Shown here piece by piece: positions 1 to 8,306 of a DNA stretch of 64,000 nucleotides; within the stretch, counting starts at the first letter, position 1; each line of letters opens with the position of its first letter. This DNA is from Candidatus Pelagibacter sp. GTDB taxonomy: Bacteria; Pseudomonadota; Alphaproteobacteria; Pelagibacterales; Pelagibacteraceae. Made by a program: the position numbers and the translations under genes. The DNA is taken from positions 106,733-170,732 of the forward strand of contig JAOINI010000001.1 in NCBI GenBank assembly GCA_028139285.1, given 5' to 3'. The notes beneath the pieces are model-generated. The model did not search any database. It was not told where the DNA came from and saw only the letters and a list, made by a program, of their open reading frames with translations.

Positions 1-274
1 GGTATTATCGGAAAGTGGTATTTACAACAATAAAACTTTAGACATGAAATTTGATGGAAATGTTAGAGCAAAATATGAAGCAAGCGAACTTTTTGCTCAA
101 AAAGCTGAATATTCAAATTCCAAAAGTTTTTTAATGATTTCAAACGATGTAAAAGTAAAAGATTATAGAGGAACAGTGTTTGCAGACAAACTTTTATTTG
201 ATATAAAAAAGCAGACATTGAATATTGCTTCTACAAAAGATGGTAAGATTAACGCAAATGTAAACCTAAAATGA
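1..274 (+). CDS. OstA-like LPS transport protein (LptA or LptC), C-terminal part
   Basis: The window opens inside this gene. The frame that includes the ATG at 44 stays open back to base 2, so that ATG is internal. The visible 90 residues are a beta-rich, repetitive stretch (short strands such as VRAKYEASELFAQKAEY) of the kind seen in OstA-fold periplasmic proteins that bridge LPS across the periplasm. The stop codon overlaps the start of lptB by four bases, which places it in the LPS export operon. I cannot tell LptA from LptC without the N-terminus. Confidence 0.6.
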   Translation, partial: VLSESGIYNNKTLDMKFDGNVRAKYEASELFAQKAEYSNSKSFLMISNDVKVKDYRGTVFADKLLFDIKKQTLNIASTKDGKINANVNLK

Positions 275-1026
275 AAAAAGGCTTTAGGATCCTAAAATTT
301 AAGAAAGATAAACCGATTTTTGAGGTCAATAATGTAAGTAAATCTTTTGGTGGAAGACCGATTTTAAAGAAACTTTCACTTAAAGTTTTTCCAGGTGAGT
401 GTGTTGGAGTTTTAGGTCCAAATGGGTGTGGAAAAACTACTCTGTTCTCAATGTGTATTGGAGAACAAAATGTTGAGGGTGGTAAAATTTTTTTAAACAA
501 TAAATCAATTGAGCAAATTCCTATTCATTTAAGGTCAAAAGAAGGTTTGGGTTATCTTCCCCAACAAAGAAGTGTTTTTAATATGTCAGTTTACGATAAT
601 ATTTTAGGTATAGCTCAAATATCAATAAGAGGTTCAGAAAATCAAAAATCTATAACTGAAAAACTTTTAGATGAATTTAATTTGCAGCATTTAAGAACTT
701 TGAACGCTTCAGTTTTGTCTGGGGGAGAAATTAGACGACTTATGATGGCAAGAATTATGATAAATAAACCAAAAATAGTTTTACTTGATGAACCGTTAGC
801 TGCATTAGATCCGTTAGTGATTCAGGATATACAAAAATATATACTCAAAATTCAATCAAGCGGTACTGCTATTTTAGTTACAGATCATAATGTAAAAAAT
901 TTATTTGATATAACTGATAGAAGTTACGTTTTAGGAGAAAATACAGTGATTGCAGAAGGTACTTCCAGGGAACTTCTAAAATCAACAAAGGCCATTGAAT
1001 ATTATTTCGGTTCTCAATTTTCTTAA
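271..1026 (+). CDS. lptB: LPS export ABC transporter ATP-binding protein LptB
   Basis: Cytoplasmic ATPase that powers LPS extraction from the inner membrane by LptF/LptG. At 251 residues it is about the usual length. It shows a Walker A motif (GPNGCGKTT, about residues 50-58), the ABC signature (LSGGEIRRLMMAR, about 150), Walker B with catalytic Glu (IVLLDEPLAALDP) and the H-loop (TDHN). The start ATG overlaps the preceding OstA-like gene (ATGA), so the two are probably translationally coupled. LptB is usually followed by rpoN and hpf in alphaproteobacteria; here aroA follows after six bases. Confidence 0.93.
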   Translation: MKKGFRILKFKKDKPIFEVNNVSKSFGGRPILKKLSLKVFPGECVGVLGPNGCGKTTLFSMCIGEQNVEGGKIFLNNKSIEQIPIHLRSKEGLGYLPQQRSVFNMSVYDNILGIAQISIRGSENQKSITEKLLDEFNLQHLRTLNASVLSGGEIRRLMMARIMINKPKIVLLDEPLAALDPLVIQDIQKYILKIQSSGTAILVTDHNVKNLFDITDRSYVLGENTVIAEGTSRELLKSTKAIEYYFGSQFS

Positions 1027-1032
1027 AAAATA

Positions 1033-2379
1033 ATGTTATCTAAAAGTTTTAATCTTACAGCAAGTAAAAAAATACAATCATTTAAAAAAGTTATTGAGGT
1101 GGACCCTGATAAATCAATTTCTATAAGAAGTTTTTTAATTGGTGCTATTAGCTACAATATTTCATCAGTAAAAAATGTTTTAGAATCAGAAGATGTTTTA
1201 TCAACAATAAAATGTCTTAAAAGTTTAGGCGTGCGAATTAAAAAACAGAAATCTAAAAACTATCTAATTTACGGAAAAGGCCTCGGTTCACTTTTTGCCA
1301 AAAAAAATACTACCTTAAATTTTGGAAACTCTGGTACTTTAGCAAGACTTTTAATCGGGATTTTATCAACCACTCCTGATATTAAAGTAAAATTAATAGG
1401 GGATAATTCATTAAATAAAAGAAGTATGAAAAAATTAATTTTATTGATGTCCGATTTTGGAGCTACTTTTTTACCAAAGAATAAGTTTTTTTTTCCATTG
1501 AAATTAAATTCTACCGATTTGCCTATATGTATCAAATACAAAGCCGGTGTATCTGCACAATTAAAAAGTGCTGTAATTTTTGCAGGACTTAATTCCTATG
1601 GAAATACAGAAATAAGGGAAAAAGAAAAAAGCAGGGATCATACTGAAAATTTATTAAAAAAAAATTCTCAAGTTATTAAAGTTATAAATGGAAAAGAGAG
1701 GAAAATAAAAATTTTTGGAAAAATGCATTTAAATCCAATTGATGTTAATGTTCCAGGTGACCCATCATCAGCTGCATTTTTTTCAGCATTAACATTACTT
1801 AATAAAGGATCCTCAATTAAAATCAAAAATGTTGGTCTTAATCCAACTAGAATTGGTTTTTATAAAATTTTAAAAAATCACGGAGCCAAGATTAAATTTA
1901 AAAACTTAAAAAAGAAAAATAATGAAACGAGTGGAGATATTTTGGTTTTAAGCAGTAAAATTAAACCAATTATAGCATCTAAAAAATATTATGTAAATTC
2001 TACAGATGAATACCCTATACTATTTATCATAGCAGCACTGACTGAAGGCACTTCAATCTTTGAGGGCATCAAAGATCTTGCCAATAAGGAAAGTAATAGA
2101 ATTACAGAAATGCAAAAAGTTTTATCTCAAATAGGCATTAAGACCGCTTCATCAAAAGATAAATTAAAAATCTATGGAAAAGGAATATTTGACGCTAGCA
2201 ATAAAAAAATTAATGTTTCTAACTTAGGTGATCATCGAATATGCATGTCTTCATTTATTTTGGCGATATTAACGGGTGCTAAAATAAGTATAAAAAATTT
2301 TGAAACAGTTTTCACTTCATCACCTTCGTTTTTGAAATTAATGAAATCTCTTGGAGCTAAATTTGAAATACAAAAATAA
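1033..2379 (+). CDS. aroA: 3-phosphoshikimate 1-carboxyvinyltransferase (EPSP synthase)
   Basis: Transfers the enolpyruvyl group of PEP to shikimate-3-phosphate in chorismate synthesis. At 448 residues it has the family length. Visible motifs are the N-terminal substrate loop DKSISIR (about residues 25-31), the PEP-binding loop GNSGTLAR (normally GN(A/S)GTxxR), PGDPSSAAFF in the second domain, the catalytic DE pair in STDEYP, KESNRI, and the C-terminal GDHRICMS. It heads the run aroA-cmk-rpsA-ihfB, which is a standard alphaproteobacterial gene order. Its last 29 bases overlap cmk. It is lysine-rich like its neighbours, with no sign of transfer. Confidence 0.93.
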   Translation: MLSKSFNLTASKKIQSFKKVIEVDPDKSISIRSFLIGAISYNISSVKNVLESEDVLSTIKCLKSLGVRIKKQKSKNYLIYGKGLGSLFAKKNTTLNFGNSGTLARLLIGILSTTPDIKVKLIGDNSLNKRSMKKLILLMSDFGATFLPKNKFFFPLKLNSTDLPICIKYKAGVSAQLKSAVIFAGLNSYGNTEIREKEKSRDHTENLLKKNSQVIKVINGKERKIKIFGKMHLNPIDVNVPGDPSSAAFFSALTLLNKGSSIKIKNVGLNPTRIGFYKILKNHGAKIKFKNLKKKNNETSGDILVLSSKIKPIIASKKYYVNSTDEYPILFIIAALTEGTSIFEGIKDLANKESNRITEMQKVLSQIGIKTASSKDKLKIYGKGIFDASNKKINVSNLGDHRICMSSFILAILTGAKISIKNFETVFTSSPSFLKLMKSLGAKFEIQK

Positions 2380-3031
2380 ATCTATCAAAATTTCTTGTGA
2401 TGGTGGAGCTGCCACTGGAAAATCTACAGGTGCAAATCTCATAGCTAATAAATATAAGTTAAAATTTTTATCCTCTGGTTTATTATACAGATATGCAGCT
2501 TTACTAATCTTGAGAAATCAGCCTAAAAATAGAATTAAGTTTTTAAAAGTCAAATTTAAAAATTTAAAATTAAAAAAACTAAAATCTTTAAATTTACAAA
2601 CTCCAAAAGTTTCAGAATTTAGTGCTGAAATAGCAAAAGTAAAAAAAATAAGGCAAATTTTAAAAAAATATCAAGTTGACTTCTCAAAAAAATATAAAAA
2701 TTGTTGTATAGAGGGAAGAGATATTTCAACCAATATTTTACCTAACTCAGATGTAAAATTTTTTTTTATATGTAAATTGAGTTTAGCTGCTAGGAGAAGA
2801 TATAAAGAGTTGAAAAAAATTAACCCCAAAATTGATCTAAAAGATGTAAAAAAAGCCTTAAGAGTGAGAAATTTGATAGATAAAAAAAGAAAAAACTCCC
2901 CTTTACTTAAACATAGAGATTCGGTAGTAATCGACACCGGAAAATTAGACAAACAAGCTATGCTAGTTAAAATGTCTAAAACCGTAGAAAGAATATTAAA
3001 AAATAAATATGGCAACAGAACAAGAGATTAA
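2351..3031 (+). CDS. cmk: Cytidylate kinase
   Basis: Phosphorylates CMP and dCMP with ATP. At 226 residues it matches Cmk. The P-loop is GAATGKST near residue 20 (the family usually has GPAASGKGT), followed by the substrate segment SSGLLYRYAA, IEGRDIST, and the LID-type Arg-rich region AARRRYKEL. No ATG lies upstream of the P-loop in this frame: candidates are the TTG at 2351 used here, a TTG at 2363 or ATT codons, so the start is uncertain. It overlaps aroA by 29 bases and rpsA by 23, which suggests translational coupling. Confidence 0.88.
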   Translation: MELNLKYKNKSIKISCDGGAATGKSTGANLIANKYKLKFLSSGLLYRYAALLILRNQPKNRIKFLKVKFKNLKLKKLKSLNLQTPKVSEFSAEIAKVKKIRQILKKYQVDFSKKYKNCCIEGRDISTNILPNSDVKFFFICKLSLAARRRYKELKKINPKIDLKDVKKALRVRNLIDKKRKNSPLLKHRDSVVIDTGKLDKQAMLVKMSKTVERILKNKYGNRTRD

Positions 3032-4730
3032 AAATCCCAGCTCATTACAAAAAGAATTCCAAAACCTTTTAGATAAAGATTTCAAAGACAGAAAGCTCAA
3101 AGAAAATGAGATTGTCAAAGCCACAGTAACCGAGATAACTAAAAATTTTATTGTAGTTGATTGTAAAGCTAAAATGGAGGGGATGATACCAATAGAAGAA
3201 TTTAAAAATGACAACGAGCTTGAACAACTAAAAGTAGGATCTTTAATTGACGTTTACCTTGAAAGAATTGAGAGCTTTAAAGGTGAGATAGTAATTTCCA
3301 GAGATAAAGCTAGAAAAATGAAAGCTTGGAAAAAAATGGAAAAAGTATTTGAAACTCAAGAAGAGATGACAGGGTATATTACTGGAAAGGTAAAAGGGGG
3401 TTTTATTACCACCGTCGAAGGTTTGCCTTGCTTTATGCCCTCTTCACAAATTGACGTAAGACCTTTAAAAAGAATCGATCATCTAATGAACACTCCTGTA
3501 AAAGTTATTGCAACCAGGATAGATAAAAACAGAGGTAATGTTTGTGTTTCAAGACGTGCTGTACTTGAAAAAAGTAAAAATGCAGAAATATCTGAAGCTT
3601 TAAAGAATATTAAAGAAGGTGATATTGTTGAGAACGCAATAGTTAAAGCGACTACTGACTGGGGCATATTTTTAGACATTAACGGTATAGATGCATTGTT
3701 GCATGTTTCGGATTTAAGCCACGGTAGAGTAAAAAAACCCGCAGATTTAGTAACTATTGGACAGAAGCTAAAAGTAAAAATCACGAAAATTGATGAAAAA
3801 ACTAACCGTGTTTCGGCATCTATCAAAGCTTTAACTGAAGATCCTTACTCAAATATTGAAGAGAAATATAAGGTTGGAGAAATTTATGATGGAGAAGTCA
3901 CAAAAATAATGGATTATGGTTGTTTTGTTAAAATTGAAGACGGTATTGAAGGTTTGATACACAACTCTGAATTAGACTGGACAAATCGAAATATAAAGCC
4001 AAGTAAAATTCTTTCAGTATCTCAAAAAATAAAATTTAAAATTGTAAACATTGATAAAGATACAAAACGAGTGTCTCTGTCATATAAGGCAATTACTGAA
4101 AGCCCTTGGGAAAAAATTAAAGAAAAAATTAATCAAGAAACAAAAATCAAGATTACTAACATTACTGATAAAGCAATTTTTGGAGAAATAGTAGATACAG
4201 GTTTATCAGGAATGCTCCACTATAAGGAGATTTCATACAACGAAAATATTGATGACCTTAAAAAATTTAAAAAAAATGATGTAATAAGTGTAAAAATTTT
4301 AGAAATTAAAGATGAAAAAATTAGATTTTCAAAAAGACTATTAGACAAGGACCCATTAGACTGGTTTAAAGACAACAATAAAAAAGTTGGAGATATAATT
4401 ACTACAAAGATTCACGAAGTTTTAAAAACTGGTGTAAAGGTTTCTATAGACAAAGATAAAAAATTGATAATTTCAATTAAAAAAATTGACTTGGCTAAGG
4501 ATGCTGCCGATGCAAGACCAGAGGTATTTTCACCAGGAAATGCTCTCGATGCTAAAATTACAGAATTAGATTTAAAAACTAGAAAAATTAAGTTAAGTGT
4601 TAAAGCTGCTCAAATTGATGAGGAGAAATCACTAATAGCTAAATTTGGAGAAGGTGCTACAAAATCTGGAGCTACTCTTAAGGGTATTTTTGAAAAAGCT
4701 ATTGGTAAAAAAGGAAAAAAAGAAAAGTAA
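3009..4730 (+). CDS. rpsA: 30S ribosomal protein S1
   Basis: Binds mRNA on the small ribosomal subunit with tandem S1 (OB-fold) domains. The 573 residues contain six recognisable repeats. The third and fourth are the clearest, with GIFLDINGIDALLHVSDLS and GCFVKIEDGIEGLIHNSEL as matching core motifs. The fifth and sixth are more degenerate, as is usual for S1. Length and position behind cmk are canonical. The ATG sits inside the end of cmk. The tail is Lys/Gly-rich. Confidence 0.95.
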   Translation: MATEQEIKNPSSLQKEFQNLLDKDFKDRKLKENEIVKATVTEITKNFIVVDCKAKMEGMIPIEEFKNDNELEQLKVGSLIDVYLERIESFKGEIVISRDKARKMKAWKKMEKVFETQEEMTGYITGKVKGGFITTVEGLPCFMPSSQIDVRPLKRIDHLMNTPVKVIATRIDKNRGNVCVSRRAVLEKSKNAEISEALKNIKEGDIVENAIVKATTDWGIFLDINGIDALLHVSDLSHGRVKKPADLVTIGQKLKVKITKIDEKTNRVSASIKALTEDPYSNIEEKYKVGEIYDGEVTKIMDYGCFVKIEDGIEGLIHNSELDWTNRNIKPSKILSVSQKIKFKIVNIDKDTKRVSLSYKAITESPWEKIKEKINQETKIKITNITDKAIFGEIVDTGLSGMLHYKEISYNENIDDLKKFKKNDVISVKILEIKDEKIRFSKRLLDKDPLDWFKDNNKKVGDIITTKIHEVLKTGVKVSIDKDKKLIISIKKIDLAKDAADARPEVFSPGNALDAKITELDLKTRKIKLSVKAAQIDEEKSLIAKFGEGATKSGATLKGIFEKAIGKKGKKEK

Positions 4731-5009
4731 TTGCGCCAAAGCCTTATTAAAAATCTAAAAAAAAAATATCCAAATCTAAATAATAAAGAAATAGAAGAGA
4801 TTATAAAAAGTTTCTGTGAGACCATTGTAAATGGTTTAGAACAAGGTCGAAAAATTGAGTTAAGAGGCTTTGGAACTTTTTTTATTAGAAAAATTAAAGA
4901 AAAATATAATGCTCGAAATCCAAATACTAACAAATTAATATATGTTCCTGAAAAAAATAAGGTAAGATTTAGACCAAGTCAAAAACTTAAAAATATTATA
5001 AATAAATGA
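4731..5009 (+). CDS. ihfB: Integration host factor beta subunit / HU-family DNA-binding protein
   Basis: DNA-bending dimeric nucleoid protein. The 92 residues show the HU/IHF pattern: an N-terminal helix pair, ELRGFGTF at about residues 44-51, then the beta-arm with the DNA-intercalating proline in ARNPNT. The start is the TTG directly after the rpsA stop. No ATG or GTG is available upstream of the conserved region. Position after rpsA is the usual one for ihfB in proteobacteria. Sequence alone does not exclude a generic HU role. Confidence 0.83.
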   Translation: MRQSLIKNLKKKYPNLNNKEIEEIIKSFCETIVNGLEQGRKIELRGFGTFFIRKIKEKYNARNPNTNKLIYVPEKNKVRFRPSQKLKNIINK

Positions 5010-5677
5010 TAAAACAGAAAATATTTATTGCTTGTGATACAACTAGTATCAGAAAAATAAAAAAAATAATAAAAGAAACACAAAATTCAAAATTAAGTTT
5101 TGGATATAAATTTGGTTTACAATTTTTAAATTCTAAAAATGGAAGAAAATTTGTTTCAAGCCTTAAAAATAAAATTACGTTCGGTGACTACAAGTTAGCA
5201 GATATACCTAATACTTGTGCTTCTGCTATAAAAGCAGTAAGAGACTTAAGATTGAATTATATTACTATTCATATTAGTTCAGGGTTAAAAGCTCTTAGAG
5301 CTGCAAAAAAAGTTTCTGGAAAAACCAAATTGATTGGTGTCACTATACTTACTTCGCTTGATAACAAATCTCTGAAAGAAATAGGATTTGAAAAAGATGT
5401 AAAGAAGTTGGTGCTTCATCAAGCTAAGCTAGCATCAAAAGCAAAATTAGATGCAGTAGTATGCAGTCCCAAAGAAATTAAAATAGTGAAAAAAGTTTTT
5501 AAAAAAGAAATAATTACTCCTGGGATTAGGTTGTCGGGAGATAGAAAAGATGATCAAAAAAGAATCATGACACCTAAACAAGCATTCCAAAATGGGGCAA
5601 CAGCCCTAGTTATGGGTAGAAGCCTAACTGGCAATATCAAAAAGAGTATCCAAAAACTTTCCAAAGAACTTAATTAA
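5006..5677 (+). CDS. pyrF: Orotidine 5'-phosphate decarboxylase
   Basis: Last step of UMP synthesis. At 223 residues it has the short (class I) length. The catalytic DxKxxD signature is present as DYKLADIPNT, with the Lys/Asp array intact. The phosphate loop is visible as TPGIRLSG and VMGRSLTGN, with the DDQKR segment between them. The start ATG overlaps the ihfB stop (ATGA). It is followed one base later by trpF, so pyrimidine and tryptophan genes probably share a transcript. Confidence 0.92.
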   Translation: MIKQKIFIACDTTSIRKIKKIIKETQNSKLSFGYKFGLQFLNSKNGRKFVSSLKNKITFGDYKLADIPNTCASAIKAVRDLRLNYITIHISSGLKALRAAKKVSGKTKLIGVTILTSLDNKSLKEIGFEKDVKKLVLHQAKLASKAKLDAVVCSPKEIKIVKKVFKKEIITPGIRLSGDRKDDQKRIMTPKQAFQNGATALVMGRSLTGNIKKSIQKLSKELN

Positions 5678-5678
5678 G

Positions 5679-6293
5679 ATGAGAATAAAGGTTTGTGGCT
5701 TACACCCATTAAGAGACGTCCAGCTATGTATAAATCTTGGAGTAAATTTTTTGGGATTTGTATTTTACAAAAAATCTCCGCGAAACATAGAGTTAGTGGA
5801 TGTTCCTAAATTAAAAAGATACGACAAACAAAATTCTTTTTTTACTGCTGTCACAGTTGATCCGACGAATGAATTTATCAAAAAAGTGATTTTAGGTAAC
5901 TTTGATTATATTCAACTCCATGGATCAGAAACAAATGAGAGAGTGAGAGAAATCAAATCAATGGGGTTAAAGATAATTAAAGCTATTAAGATTAAAAATG
6001 AGTCTGATATAGAATATTATAAACAATACGATAATGCTGATATTATTTTATTTGATACACCAGGCATGGAAAAATCTATTAAGTTCCCAAAAAATTTAAT
6101 TTCAAAACTTCCAAAAGGTGAAAATTATGCTCTAGCTGGATCAATTTCTCAAAATAATATTGAAAATATCATCAAATTAGGAGTTTCCTTTTGTGATTTG
6201 TCGAGTAGCTTGGAATCAGATACACAATTAGGATACAAGGATCATCATAAAATTAAAAATTTTATAAATAAAATAAATGAAATTAAAAATTAG
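5679..6293 (+). CDS. trpF: Phosphoribosylanthranilate isomerase
   Basis: Amadori rearrangement of phosphoribosylanthranilate in tryptophan synthesis. The 204-residue TIM barrel keeps the general base Cys (KVCGL, residue 6), GFVFYKKSPR, the IQLHG strand and the general acid Asp (ILFDT). The phosphate-binding loops are atypical: the usual GGTG after the catalytic Asp strand is replaced by GMEKSIKFP, and LAGGL reads LAGSIS. DLSSSLE and YKDHHKI close the barrel as in the family. It overlaps trpB by 17 bases. Confidence 0.88.
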   Translation: MRIKVCGLHPLRDVQLCINLGVNFLGFVFYKKSPRNIELVDVPKLKRYDKQNSFFTAVTVDPTNEFIKKVILGNFDYIQLHGSETNERVREIKSMGLKIIKAIKIKNESDIEYYKQYDNADIILFDTPGMEKSIKFPKNLISKLPKGENYALAGSISQNNIENIIKLGVSFCDLSSSLESDTQLGYKDHHKIKNFINKINEIKN

Positions 6294-7509
6294 AAAAAAT
6301 TTAGCTCTTATCGATCAGCATGATAAGAATTTTATGTACGGTGGAAAGTTCGGTGGAAATTTTATACCTGAAACTCTAAAAAAACCAGTGGACGATTTGA
6401 CAAAATTATTTACAAAGTTAAGAAGAGATAAGAAATTTCTTAAGGATCGAGATCACTACTTTAAAACATATGTAGGTGCTCCCACACCTTTTATAAAACT
6501 AGATAATTTAACAGATCATCTCGGTGGGGCACAAATTTATGCAAAAGTGGTATCTGAAGCTAATGGTGGTGCACACAAAATATATAATGCAACTGTTCAC
6601 TGTTTAATAGCTAAAAAGGCGAGAAAAAAATATATTGTTGGTGATACTGGCGCCGGGTACGCAGGGAAAATGCTTTCTATGGCAGCTAAAAAATTTGGTC
6701 TTAAATGTAAAATTTTTATGGGCGCTAAGGATATTAAGAGACAAAGACCAAATGTTGAAGCTATGAAAAAAAATGGAGCAGAGATAGTTCCTGTTACTAC
6801 GGGAAGTCAAACACTTGTTGATGCTGTAAGTGAATGTATGAGATATTGGGTGTCAAATTGTGATACGACACATATGTGTGTGGGAAGTACTGTAGGGCCA
6901 AATATATTTATTAAAATTTGCGCTTGGAGTACAGCTCAAATTTCTAGAGAATTAATTAAGCAAGTAAAAGAAGAGTTCGGAGAGATACCTGAAAAGCTAA
7001 AATTGATTAATTGTGTTGGAGGCGGAAGTTCTGCAGCTGGTTTCTGGAATGAATTTATGGACACCAGTGCAGAATTAATTGGAGTAGAAGCTGGTGGACC
7101 AAAAAATAGCAAGCTACATGCTGCACCATTAACTAATGGTTCTAAAATAGGAATTCTTCATGGCGCTGCACAATATGTAATACAAGATAAAGAAGGTCAA
7201 ATAGGTTCAACTGAGTCTATCTCTGCAGGTTTAGACTATCCTGGTATATCCCCATTGCACTGTTTTCTCAAGGATGCAAAAAGAGCAAGATATACATCTG
7301 CTAGTGATGAGGAAGCACTAAGTGCATATAAATTAGTTTCAGGGCTCGAAAATATTTCACCCTCACTAGAACCTTCGCATGCTTTTGCAGAAGCAATTAA
7401 GTTGGCTCCTAAGTTAGACAGAACAGAGATTATAATTGTGAACTCTTGTGGAGATAGCATAAAAGACAAAGATATCATAAAACAAAAATTAGGATCATAT
7501 ACAAGATGA
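6277..7509 (+). CDS. trpB: Tryptophan synthase beta chain, divergent active site
   Basis: Condenses indole with serine using PLP. Length (410 residues) and overall pattern match TrpB, including GGNFIPETL, the PLP lysine K101 in GAHKIYN, the phosphate-binding CVGGGSSAAG, SISAGLDYPG and ALEPSHA-like SLEPSHA. Several near-invariant residues differ. The motif usually ETGAGQHG reads DTGAGYAG, putting Asp123 where the catalytic Glu sits. GPHPYP reads GPNIFI, and the C-terminal SGRGDKD region reads SCGDSIKDKD. Position between trpF and trpA argues that it still serves this step. A shifted kinetic behaviour or substrate is possible. Confidence 0.85.
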   Translation: MKLKIRKNLALIDQHDKNFMYGGKFGGNFIPETLKKPVDDLTKLFTKLRRDKKFLKDRDHYFKTYVGAPTPFIKLDNLTDHLGGAQIYAKVVSEANGGAHKIYNATVHCLIAKKARKKYIVGDTGAGYAGKMLSMAAKKFGLKCKIFMGAKDIKRQRPNVEAMKKNGAEIVPVTTGSQTLVDAVSECMRYWVSNCDTTHMCVGSTVGPNIFIKICAWSTAQISRELIKQVKEEFGEIPEKLKLINCVGGGSSAAGFWNEFMDTSAELIGVEAGGPKNSKLHAAPLTNGSKIGILHGAAQYVIQDKEGQIGSTESISAGLDYPGISPLHCFLKDAKRARYTSASDEEALSAYKLVSGLENISPSLEPSHAFAEAIKLAPKLDRTEIIIVNSCGDSIKDKDIIKQKLGSYTR

Positions 7510-8306
7510 AGTCTAAAATTGCCTTAGCTTTCCACAACTGTAAAAAAGAAAAAAGACCGGCTTTAATTACTTACACAGTAGCTGGAGATAATACCAAAAA
7601 CAATTCTCTTAAAATATTAAATGCGATATCTAATCATGCTGATATTCTTGAACTTGGTTTCCCCCACAACACCCCTATTGCAGATGGTGGCCAGATACAA
7701 GGCAGCTCGTATCGAGCTTTAAAAAATGGGATGAAACTAAAAGATGTTTTTCAAATTGTTAAAAAATTTAAAAAAAATAATCCTGATAAACCAATTATTT
7801 TGATGGGTTATTTTAATTTGATTTATCAAAACGGTGAAAATAATTTTTTAAAAAGTTGCAAATTATCGGGAGTAGATGGTTTAATTATAGTTGATCTCCC
7901 TTATCCTGAAAATAAGAATTTTGCAAATAAGTGTAAGAAAAAGTCAATAAGTTTTATTCAGTTGTTATCACCTACTACATCAAAAGAGAGGATGAAAAAA
8001 ATAATTAAGGATTCACATGATATGATTTATTATATATCTATGCTTTCAACGACAGGGGGGAAACTTAAAGTTTCACCTAAAAAAATTCTACAAAACTATA
8101 ATACGATAAAAAGAATCAATCCTCAAAAAAACCTTGTTATTGGATTCGGAATAACTGAAAAAACAATTTCTTCGCTAAAATCGGCTAATGGGTTAGTTGT
8201 GGGCAGTATGTTGTGTAAAATAATAGCGAAATCACTCAAAATGAGACAAAATCCTGTCACAAAGTTAGCTAAAGTTGTGTACAATCTTAAAAATAAAATT
8301 TTATGA
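7506..8306 (+). CDS. trpA: Tryptophan synthase alpha chain
   Basis: Cleaves indole-3-glycerol phosphate to indole, which is channelled to TrpB. The 266 residues have the family length. Glu49 (LELG) and Asp60 (IADG) fall at the same residue numbers as in enteric TrpA. GFGI and VVGS phosphate-binding turns are present. The loop that normally reads PFSDP is PHNTP, and the VSVTGVTG loop reads ISMLSTTGGK, so the loops facing the beta subunit have changed along with TrpB. The start overlaps the trpB stop by four bases. Confidence 0.9.
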   Translation: MKSKIALAFHNCKKEKRPALITYTVAGDNTKNNSLKILNAISNHADILELGFPHNTPIADGGQIQGSSYRALKNGMKLKDVFQIVKKFKKNNPDKPIILMGYFNLIYQNGENNFLKSCKLSGVDGLIIVDLPYPENKNFANKCKKKSISFIQLLSPTTSKERMKKIIKDSHDMIYYISMLSTTGGKLKVSPKKILQNYNTIKRINPQKNLVIGFGITEKTISSLKSANGLVVGSMLCKIIAKSLKMRQNPVTKLAKVVYNLKNKIL

